From positions 1 to 46,445 of the forward strand of contig NZ_SMNT01000035.1 of NCBI RefSeq assembly GCF_004348265.1: a stretch of DNA of 46,445 nt, written 5' to 3'. Of this stretch, positions 37,361 through 46,300 are shown piece by piece. Under the pieces are notes generated by a model that ran no database searches, was not told the origin of the DNA, and saw only the letters and a program-made list of their open reading frames with translations. Origin of the DNA: Methylobacterium segetis. GTDB lineage: Bacteria; Pseudomonadota; Alphaproteobacteria; Rhizobiales; Beijerinckiaceae. How positions within the stretch are numbered: position 1 is the first letter of the stretch; each line of letters opens with the position of its first letter. The position numbers were made by a program, and so were the translations under genes.

Positions 37361-37765
37361 TCAGGGATGCGCCTGCGGGCCGTCCTCGCGCGGCGGTCGC
37401 GCGCGGGTCCGCCTCTCCGTCGGCTCGAAGCCGGGCGCGAAGCTGCACCGGTAGGTCACCGCGTCGGGCGGACCAATCGCCGTGTCGAGGGGCACCGTGA
37501 CGGTGTCGCCCGAGAAGCGCCAGCGCCGCACGCCCTTGTCCCAATAGAGCCAGACCGTGGTGGGATGCCCCTTCACGGCGAAGATCGCGGCCTTGCGCGA
37601 CAGGGCCTGGACGGTCCGGGGCTCGTACATGCCCTTGGCCCGGTAGGCGTCGCGCGCGGCCTCGGGTTGCCGGTCCATGAAGGTGTTCTGCACGATCTGA
37701 ATCGTCGCGCCGGGCCTCTCAAGGAACCGCTTGAAATCGCTCAGGGAGCGCAAGACGACGGCCAT
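37361..37765 (-). CDS. Hypothetical protein, 134 residues
   Basis: 134 residues, unrecognised. AGGAG eight bases before the ATG supports the start. No signal peptide or membrane helix. Sequence has a beta-rich look (KAAIFAVKGHPTTVWLYWDKGVRRWRFSGDTVTVP) with RPGATIQIVQN near the N-terminus, and an Arg/Pro-rich C-tail. Convergent with kefB (9-base gap), and a region with lower GC lies upstream. Could be a small regulator, but no function is claimed. Confidence 0.65.
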   Translation of the reverse strand: MAVVLRSLSDFKRFLERPGATIQIVQNTFMDRQPEAARDAYRAKGMYEPRTVQALSRKAAIFAVKGHPTTVWLYWDKGVRRWRFSGDTVTVPLDTAIGPPDAVTYRCSFAPGFEPTERRTRARPPREDGPQAHP

Positions 37766-37884
37766 GACGCACTCCTACTAGAGCCGACCGCTGAGGTTAC
37801 ATCCTGTGCATGAACCGTGCCTGATCTCGTCTTGATTTCGATGACAATGAAGTGCCGGTCGCGAGAGACTCGTGATGACCTATC

Positions 37885-37919
37885 AACAGGAAACGGGACT
37901 TATACCCAGGATTCCTGTT
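37885..37919. repeat. 8-bp inverted repeat in a low-GC patch
   Basis: AACAGGAA (37885-37892) pairs with TTCCTGTT (37912-37919) over a 19-base loop, and CTTGAATCAAG (37969-37979) is a palindrome 50 bases on. Lies between divergent genes (hypothetical at 37765 and VWA at 38062); could be an operator or RNA hairpin. Confidence 0.4.
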
Positions 37920-38061
37920 CGCGTCCGGCCGGCGCATCTGTCGGTCATTCGGTCAGATACTACTTCTGCTTGAATCAAGTCCAAACAGGTTGCGGCTGCC
38001 TCCGACCCCGCGATCGCGCGTGCCGCTTGACCTCGCCCCCCGCTTGCGCCGATCTCGCGCG

Positions 38062-39237
38062 ATGCTGTTGCAGTTCTTCACCGCCCTCCGCGAGGCCAAG
38101 GTTCCGGTCACCTTGCGCGAGTACCTGACGCTGCTGGGCGCCCTCGAGCGCGATCTGGCCGGCAAGCGGGTGGATGAGTTCTACCTCCTTGCCCGGACCG
38201 CCCTCGTCAAGGACGAGCGCAACCTCGATCGGTTCGATCGGGTCTTCGGCACCGTCTTCAAGGGCTTGGAGACGCTGGCGGAGGGGGCTGCGCCCAGCGC
38301 GATCCCGGAGGAGTGGCTGCGCAAGCTCGCCGAGAAGTACCTCACCGAGGCCGAGAAGGCCGAACTGAAGGCGCTCGGCTGGGACAAGCTGTTCGAGACC
38401 CTGAAGCAGCGCCTCGCCGAGCAGAAGGAGCGGCATCAGGGCGGCTCGAAATGGATCGGCACCGGGGGGACTTCGCCTTTCGGTGCCTATGGCTACAACC
38501 CGGAGGGGATCCGCATCGGGCAGGACGGCAACCGCAACTTCCGCGCCGTGAAGGTGTGGGACAAGCGCGAGTTCCGCGACCTCGACGACGGCGTCGAGCT
38601 CGGCACGCGCAACCTGCGCCTCGCCCTGAGGCGCCTGCGCCGCTTTGCCCGGACGGGGGCCGCGGAGGAGCTCGACCTCGACGGTACGATCCGCGAGACC
38701 GCTCGTCAGGGGTATCTCGACGTGAAGCTGCGGCCGCAGCGTCGCAACGCCGTCAAGGTGCTGCTCTTCCTCGACGTCGGCGGCTCGATGGACTGGCATG
38801 TGGAACTTGCGGAGGAGCTGTTCTCAGCCGCGCGGTCCGAGTTCAAGCACTTCGCGCACTTCTACTTCCACAACTGCCCCTATGAGGCGGTGTGGACCGA
38901 GAATGCGCGCCGGCACGATGCGCGCACGCCGCTCCTCGACGTGATCCGGACCTATCCGCCGGATTACCGGGTGGTCTTCGTCGGCGACGCCTCGATGAGC
39001 CCCTACGAGATCGCGATGCCGGGGGGCTCGGTGGAGCACTGGAACGAGGAGGCCGGAGCGGTCTGGCTGCAGCGGGTTCTCGACCATTTCCCGAAGGCGG
39101 TCTGGCTGAACCCGGTTCCGCACGAGAACTGGGCCTACACCCAGTCGATCGCGATGGTCCGGCGGATTGTCGCCGAACGCATGTTCCCGCTGACGTTGGA
39201 GGGGCTGGACGGGGCGATGCGGGCCCTCGTGCGCTGA
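38062..39237 (+). CDS. CoxE-like VWA-domain protein (MoxR partner type)
   Basis: 391 residues from the ATG at 38062. The N-terminal half is helical and charged (FTALREAKVPVTLREYLTLLGAL, then the KWIGTGGTSPFGAYGYNPEGIRIG region); the C-terminal half is a VWA domain with LLFLDVGGSMD (Asp238, Gly240, Ser242), where the usual second position Ser of the metal-ion motif DxSxS is Gly, as in the CoxE-like group. Such proteins pair with a MoxR ATPase; moxR here is 4.8 kb away on the other strand. Convergent with the ferredoxin gene (29 bases). Complex target unknown. Confidence 0.9.
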   Translation: MLLQFFTALREAKVPVTLREYLTLLGALERDLAGKRVDEFYLLARTALVKDERNLDRFDRVFGTVFKGLETLAEGAAPSAIPEEWLRKLAEKYLTEAEKAELKALGWDKLFETLKQRLAEQKERHQGGSKWIGTGGTSPFGAYGYNPEGIRIGQDGNRNFRAVKVWDKREFRDLDDGVELGTRNLRLALRRLRRFARTGAAEELDLDGTIRETARQGYLDVKLRPQRRNAVKVLLFLDVGGSMDWHVELAEELFSAARSEFKHFAHFYFHNCPYEAVWTENARRHDARTPLLDVIRTYPPDYRVVFVGDASMSPYEIAMPGGSVEHWNEEAGAVWLQRVLDHFPKAVWLNPVPHENWAYTQSIAMVRRIVAERMFPLTLEGLDGAMRALVR

Positions 39238-39257
39238 AGCCTGCCGCCCGGCTCCTG

Positions 39258-39279
39258 ACCTTGCCGCTAACCTTGCCGC
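39258..39279. repeat. Short tandem repeat, two copies of ACCTTGCCGC
   Basis: Two copies of a 10-base word with 12-base period lie across the end of the ferredoxin gene, between convergent stops. Minor; probably chance or slippage. Confidence 0.4.
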
Positions 39280-39587
39280 GCGGGCGTCGTCACGCTCAGC
39301 CCGTCGAGTTCGGACGTGATCCGGATCTGGCAGCAGAGACGGGAATTGTCGCGCACGTCGCTCGCGAAATCGAGCATGTCCCGCTCCATGTCCTCGGCGG
39401 TCCCCACGACCTCCGCCCAGGGCTCGTTGACGTAGACGTGGCAGGTCGCGCAGGCGCAGGCGCCCCCGCATTCCGCATCGATGCCGGGCACGTTGTTGCG
39501 CAAGGCCGTTTCCATCACGGTCGCGCCGACGCTGCCCTCGACCGTTCGGGCCGTGCCGGCATGGTCGACATAGGTGATCTTCGGCAT
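39267..39587 (-). CDS. 2Fe-2S ferredoxin (adrenodoxin type)
   Basis: 106 residues. Cluster ligands C40, C46, C49 and C86 fit C-x5-C-x2-C-x36-C (AECGGACACATC and LCCQIR), the spacing of vertebrate-type and ISC ferredoxins; extra cysteines at 44 and 85. Small soluble electron carrier for cytochrome P450s, Fe-S assembly or ring-hydroxylating enzymes; no redox partner is adjacent. Convergent with the VWA gene. Upstream to 39775 is non-coding. Confidence 0.93.
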   Translation of the reverse strand: MPKITYVDHAGTARTVEGSVGATVMETALRNNVPGIDAECGGACACATCHVYVNEPWAEVVGTAEDMERDMLDFASDVRDNSRLCCQIRITSELDGLSVTTPARQG

Positions 39588-39775
39588 CGCGGGCTCCAGG
39601 CTCGTCCAACGGGCGACAACGGTCGTGCGGCGGCGCCTGCTTGGCGGGGCCGGAAGCGGATTGCAAGCGCGCGCGCACCGAGAACAGAGATTCTTGGGCC
39701 CTTACGCCGAAGCGCGGCCCCTGTTCCCGCTCGCAAAGCCGGGACCGCTTTTGCCGCAGGGGAGTGCGAGCAGCA

Positions 39776-40114
39776 TCACATGGCGCGCGGGCGGTCGATC
39801 TCCGCGAGCGCTGCGGCGACCGCCCGCTCGAGCGCTTCGAGATCGGCCATCCCGGTCGCGCCACCTCGTCGCAGATCCTCCTCGACCCGCGCGGCCGACG
39901 CCGCCACGGCCGCGGCGCCGACCCCGAGCGCCGACCCCTTCAGGGTATGCGCCCGGTCCGCCCGCTCGCCGGCCGACACCCCGGCGTTGACGATGCCGGG
40001 GAGCAGCGCGCGGCACTGCCCTGCGAAGAGGCCGAGCAGTTCCGCGGCCAGAGGCTTGTCGCCGAAGGTCTGCGCGTCGAGATGGGCACGGTCGATGGCG
40101 GGTTCGTCCTGCAC
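39776..40114 (-). CDS. Stand-alone Hpt (histidine phosphotransfer) domain protein
   Basis: 112 residues, entirely helical. The phosphoacceptor His56 lies in RAHTLKGSALGVGA, the Hpt signature, and the other three helices make the four-helix bundle. Acts as an intermediate in phosphorelays between hybrid kinases and response regulators. No kinase or regulator is adjacent; it is divergent from the giant repeat-protein gene (260 bases between starts). An N-terminal Asp-rich tail MQDEPAIDRAHLDAQTF precedes the bundle. ATG at 40114. Confidence 0.88.
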   Translation of the reverse strand: MQDEPAIDRAHLDAQTFGDKPLAAELLGLFAGQCRALLPGIVNAGVSAGERADRAHTLKGSALGVGAAAVAASAARVEEDLRRGGATGMADLEALERAVAAALAEIDRPRAM

Positions 40115-40223
40115 CGTACGGGAGCCCTCGTGCTATCCACAGGAGCGCCCGTGGCCACGGCAACCGTTTAAGCCTTGGGGCGCCAAGGGATAAAGCGGTC
40201 TGCGCGGCCCGACCGGCCGTGTG

Positions 40224-40239
40224 GTAACCATTCCGTTAA
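40224..40239. promoter_or_regulatory. Imperfect CtrA-like site before the giant gene
   Basis: GTAACCATTCCGTTAA: the right TTAA (40236-40239) and left GTAA (40224-40227) are eight bases apart, one more than the consensus. It lies 135 bases upstream of the giant gene and 110 bases from hpt. Confidence 0.3.
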
Positions 40240-40374
40240 GGTTTTTTCGAGCGCTCCGTCGGCTCGGGTATCCGGGGCCGCCGCCGAGGGCTAAACTTCC
40301 TTGGTAAACGGGAATTTCTGTCTCCGCTTCCGGACGCGGCCGGCGGCGCGGGACTGCGCGTGGCGAGGCGTTGC

Positions 40375-43300
40375 ATGGCGACCGAGAAAAAGCTGAAGGA
40401 TCCGGCGGAGGCGGCGCTGTCTGCGATCGAGCAGGCGCTGAACCTCGACCTCCTGACGCCTGGTGCCGAGAAGCGCTCCGAGCCGCGCCTGCCGGATGTC
40501 GGCGACAACGACCCGCTGGACGAGCCGAACGGCCGCCAGACCCCGCCCCGCCTCAGCTTCGACGAGCCCCTCGCCTCGGACGTGCCGCCGCCGGACCGCA
40601 ACCGGCCGCATCGCGAGGGTGGTCTCCTGCCGCCGGACCGCTCCCTCGTCGCGAACGACGACCGCCGCAACATCGGCATCCTGCAGCAGACCCTGCGGGT
40701 GCGGCCCTCGCGCAAGCCCTACCTGATCGCCGCCGCCGCCTCCTTCCTGTGGCTCAACAGCCTCGTCCTCCTGGCCTGGAGCCAGTCCGGCGGCGAGCTG
40801 AAGGGTTTCCTTCTCGGCCTGACCGCCTTGCAGGCGACCGTCGGTGCCGCCGCGGTGCTGGGCCCCATCCTGCTCTTCCTCATCACCGCGATGCTGGCGG
40901 TGCGCGCGCAGGAGATGCGCCTCGTCGCCCGCGCGGTGGGCGAGGTCGCGGTGCGCTTGGCCGAGCCCGAGAGCTTCTCGACGGACGCGGTGCTCACGAT
41001 GTCGCAGACCGTGCGCCGCGAGGTCGCCGCCGTCGGAGACGGCGTCGAGCGGGCGCTGGCCCGCGCGGGCGAGCTGGAGACCCTGGTGCGCGGCGAGATC
41101 GCCACGCTGGAGCGTGCCTATTCCGACAACGAGATCCGCATCCGCTCCCTCGTCGACGAATTGGTCGCCCAGCGCGAGTCGATCGTCGCCAATGCCGAGC
41201 GCGTGCGCGGCGCGATCGCGGGCACGCATCAGAGCCTGAGCCAGGACTTGGAGGGGGCGGCCGAGCGCATCGTCACCGCGATGACGGGCGCGGGCGAGCG
41301 CGTGACCAGCGCTCTCGACCAGAGGGGCGAGGCCATCACGAGTGCGCTCGGCGATCGCGGCGACGCGATCACGGCGGCGCTCGCTGAGGCGGGCGACCGT
41401 GTCGTCGAGGTCGTGTCCGGGCGCGGCGACGACCTCGTCCAGCGTCTCGTCACCACGAGCGAGGGCGTGCGTTCGAGCCTGACCGAGGTCGGAAACGCCC
41501 TCACCCAGTCCCTGGAGAACCGCGCCGACGAGGTGACGCGCGCCTTCGAGCGCACCGGCAGCCTGCTGACCTCGACCCTCGCCGACAATGCCGGGCAGGT
41601 GGCCCGCACCCTGGCCGAGACGGGGACCGGCGTCATCGAGGCGCTGGACCGCCAGGGCGGCGCCGTACGCGAGAGCTTCGAGCGGTCCGCGCAGGGGCTG
41701 GAGAGCGCCTTCCTGTCCCGTGGCAGCGAGCTCACCGAGCGCTTCTCGTCGACGGGCGGCGAGATCACGGCGCGCTTCGCCGAGATCGGCGAGGGGCTGC
41801 GAGCGCATTTCGCCGCCACCGGAACCGCGCTCACCGACGATCTGGCCGGACGCGGTGCCGGCCTGCGTGCGGAGATCGAGGCCGCGGGCGCGAACGTGTC
41901 CGAGATGATCGAGTCCCGAGGCCGCGAGACCCAGGCCGGGCTCGCCCTCGCCGCGAGCGGTATCGTGGAGAGCTTCTCCCAGCGCGCCACGGGCCTGCGC
42001 GACGACCTCGTCGGCTCGGTCGAACGCCTCGCGGACACGATGGGCCGCAACGGCGGCGAGCTCGCCGAGCGCATCGAGGCGGTCGCCGACCGCCTGCACG
42101 AGACGATTTCCGTTCAGGGCTCGGGCCTGGAGACCAACCTCGCCGCCGCCGGCGAGCGCCTCGGGAGCCTCGTCGTCACGCGCACCGACGCCGCCACGCA
42201 GGCCCTCGAGGGGGCTTTCGCGAGCCTTGGGGCGACCTTCGCGTCGAACGCGGAGGCCACCCTCGCGACCCTGCGCGCCACCGTCGAGGGCCTCAACGCC
42301 GATCTCGGCGGGCGCTCCGCGGAGGCGGCCGACACGATCCGCCGCAGCGCGGAGGAGACCACGGTCGCCCTGGGCGCGAGCACGGCCGAAGCCGCACAGG
42401 CCCTGCGCCGCTCGGCGGCGGGCGCCACGGGCGAGCTGGAGGCCCGCACGGTCGAGGCGGTGCAGATCTTCGAGCGCCGGCTCTCCGCCACCGCCGAGGC
42501 CCTGGCCACCCGGACCGAGGAGGCCGCCGCACAACTGCGCGACCTCACCGAGTCGGCGACGGGGGCCGCCGCCGAGCGCGCCGCCGCGCTCGTGGCCCGC
42601 TTCACGGAGGCGACCGAGGCGCTGCGCACCGCCTCCGACACCGGCGCGAGCGCGCTGGAGACGCGCGCCGCCGGCCTTCTGGCGGATTTCCGGAGCCAGG
42701 CCGAGGGCCTGCACGGGCAGATGGGCGACCGGGTCGAGACGTCGCTCGAAGCGCTGCGGCGCACGCTGGCGGAGCTTCAGGCCGCGGTCGCGGAGCGCAC
42801 CGAGGAGGCGACGGGCGCCATCGCGCGGGCGGCCGACGCCCTGGGCACCGACATTGCCACGCGGATCGGCGACGTCGAGACCGCCTTCGGCACGCACAGC
42901 CGCGGCATGACGGACCTGATCACGCAGCATGCGGAGGAGGCCCATGGCCGCCTCGCGACGACCGGCCGCGACATCGTGCTGGCGGTGGCGAGCCAGGGCG
43001 CGAGGGTCGCCGACGCCCTCAACCAGACCGGTGCGAGCTTCGCCGAGACCGCGGAGAGCCGAGCCCGCGCCATGGACGAGGTGCTCGGCAACCGGCTCGC
43101 GGCCCTGCAGGAGACGATCGCGCGCGGCGACATCCTGGCCGATCGCATCTCCCGCGACACGAACTCCCTGAGCGAGGTTGTCACCGGCCGCCTGGAGGAG
43201 ATGGATCGCGTCATCACGGTCCAGGGCAAGGCGGTGGCCGAGAGCATCGCCGAGCGCGCCCGCGAAGCGCGGGAGATCGTCGAGACTCATCTCGGTGCCC

Positions 43301-46300
43301 TCGAAGAGCGCACGGCGAAGCGCTCGGAGGAGATCGGCGAGACCTTCGCCACCCTCGTGACCCATATCGACGGCCATCTCGGCACCCGGGCCACGGCCCT
43401 CAACGAGGCCCTGATCGTGCGCACCGGCGAGATGGCGCGGATCATGGCCGAGGGCAGCCGCGACCTGATCCAGGCGCTGGACGCCCGGGCCGACAACATG
43501 GCTCAGGACATCGCGGCCCGCTCCGCCAGCCTGGGCGACGCCCTCGCCGCCCGCAGCGCCGAGATCGGCGAGCGGCTCGACGGCCAGACCCGCGACCTCG
43601 CCCAGCGCCTCGACGAGGGCGCGAGCCGCTTCGACACCGGCGTCCTTGCCCGGCTCGAGGCCATCGGCACGGCGCTGGAGGAGCGCAGCCGCCTCATCGA
43701 CGAGACCTTCGGCTCGCAGGCCTTCGAGGCGATCCGCCTGATCGAGGCGCGCACGCGCTCCGTGGACGAGGACCTCGCCAGCCGTACCCGCGAGTTGATC
43801 GACCTGATCCAGACCCGGACCGGAGAGGCGGACGCGGCGCTCGCCGCTCGCGCGGACGCGATCCGCGCCGCCTTCGCCGAGCGCGCGGACGGCCTCGGCC
43901 AGCTCATCGACGAGCGCACCGCGGCGATGTCGAGCGAGCTCGACGAGAAGGGCCGCATCGTCTTTGGTGCGATCGGTGGCCGCGTCACCGAGCTGGCACG
44001 CCTGTTCGACCGGGGCGGCACCTCCCTCGCCGAGCTCATCGAGAGCCGCGGCGACAGCGTGCTCGCCAAGCTGCGCGAGACCATCGCCGAGGCCGACAGG
44101 ATGCTCGGCGACGGAGAGGGCCGCCTCGGCCGCACCCTCGACACCCGCACCGCGGACATTTCGGCGCTTCTCGACGAAGGCGTCCGGACGGTGCACGGGC
44201 TCCTCGACGCGCGGACGAGCGAGATGCGCATGCTCCTCGACAGCCACGCCCGCACGCTCAGCGACAGCCTCGACGGGCGCCTCGGCCCGCTGCACGACGC
44301 TCTCGACGAGCGCGGCCGCGACCTCGTTGCCACCATCGAGACGACGCTCGGCCGCGCGGCGGGCAGCCTCGACGACCGGACGCGCCACCTCGGCGGCCTG
44401 TTCGACGAGCGCCTGCGCGACCTCGACGCGCTGGTCGAGGGCCGCGGCCTGCATCTCGCCGAGACGGTCGACGCGCGCGCTCAGGGTCTGCGCGCCCTGT
44501 TCGACGAGGTGCTGCACGGGCTCGATCGTCTGGTCGAGACCCGCACCGGCGCCTTCACCGAGCAGGTCGACGCCCGCAGCCGTACCCTGGCCGGCCTGTT
44601 CGACGAGCGTCTGCGCGAGCTCGACGGGCTGGTCGAGGGCCGCACCGCCGCGCTTGCCCGCACCATCGAGGCGCAGGGAAGCGCCCTCACGCAGGCGGTC
44701 GATTCGCGCAGCGAGGCCTTCACGGGTCGCATCGACAGCCGCATGAAGACCTTCGCGACCCTCGTGGCCTCTCGCGGCGACGCGCTGGCGACCGCCTTCG
44801 ACGACCGCCACGACGCCTTCGCCGCGCTGATCGAAGAACGCATCGTCGCGATGGCGGCCGCCCTCGACGAGCGGGCGCGCAGCCACGCGGCCCTCGCCGA
44901 CGCGCACACGGAGGCGCTGGGCGCGGCCCTCGACGAGCGCAACGCCACCGTCGCCGCCCTCTTGGACGAGCGCAACCGGCAGATGTCGGAGGGCTTCGAG
45001 CGCCGCTCCGCGGCCCTCGGCTCCCTGGTCGATTCGCGCGGCGAGGCGCTGTCCCGTCGCCTCGCCGAGAGCGCCGAGCGCATCGTCCGCGCCATCGAGG
45101 AGCGCGGCGGGGCCCTCGTCTCGCATGTCGACGATCGCGGTCAGGCCGTGGCCGAGACGCTCGGCAGCAATGTCGAGCGGCTGCGGGCGGTGATCGACGG
45201 CCCGGTCCTTCACCTCGCCGACGCTCTTGCCGAGCGCGGCGACGCGATCGAGCGGGCGCTCGCCGAGACCGGCACGCCGCTGGTCGAGGCCCTGCGCGCC
45301 CGCACCGAGGAACTCGTCGCCCAGTCGGGCGAATCCGCTCGCCTCCTCCGCGCGGCGATCGAGGACGGGGCCTCGCGCACCGTTGCCGGGCTCGCAGAGA
45401 CGAACGACCGCCTGCGGCGCGACCTCAACGGCGTCCTCGCCCGCATCGAGCAGGCGAACGACGCGCTCAAGGATCTCGTATCGGGCGCGGGAGACAACCT
45501 CGGCGCGATCGAGACCGGGCTCGCGGGCCGGGTCCAGCAGGTCGAGGCCGCGCTTGCCGAGATCGCGGCGGAGACCAGCCGCGCGACCGAGGGCGTCTCG
45601 ACGCAGGTCGCCGCCCTGAAGGCGGTGTCGGAGGGCGCCCTGCAGGAGGCGTCGGAACTGGCGGCGTCGCTCGACCGGCACGGGCGGGCCCTCGCCGAGC
45701 GGGCGAGCGCGCATGTGCGCACGCTTGCCGAGGCCGCAGGCACGCTGGAGACGGTCGAGGGCCGCCTCTCCGAGACCCTCTCCGGGCGCGAGGGCGCCGT
45801 CACGGCCGCGCTCGCCGCCATCGAGGGCCGCTCGTCGGATCTCGAGGCGCAGACGGCTCGCTTCGGCCAGATGATCGAGGAGACCCTGCGGGCGGCCGAG
45901 GAGCGGGCCCGGAGCGTCGGCGCGAACCTCTCGAAGGCCGCGCAGCAGGCGGGTGCCACCGTCACCGGCGAGTTCGAGCGCCTGCGCTCCGGCGCAGGGG
46001 CGGAGAGCGAGCGGACCACCGAGGCCGTGCGGAGCGCCATCGAGGCCGCCTCGCAGCAGATGCGGACCGTCTTCGAGGAATCGCAGGCCCGCTTCGGCGA
46101 GTCCGTGGCGAGCATGCGGGAGATGGCCTCGGCCATCCGCTCGGAACTCGAAGCGACCCGGGCCGATCTGGGCCGGGGCGTCCTGGAGATCCCGCGCGAG
46201 ACGCAGGATGCGACGAGCGAGATGCGCCGCGTCGTCTCCGACCAGATCAAGGCGCTCAACGAGCTGTCGGCCCTGGTCTCGCGTTCGAACCGCTCCATCG

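Noticed and set aside
37817..38128. 103-codon plus-strand open frame before the VWA gene
   Set aside because: Irregular sequence with many cysteines at the end, overlaps the true VWA start in another frame; no ribosome site.
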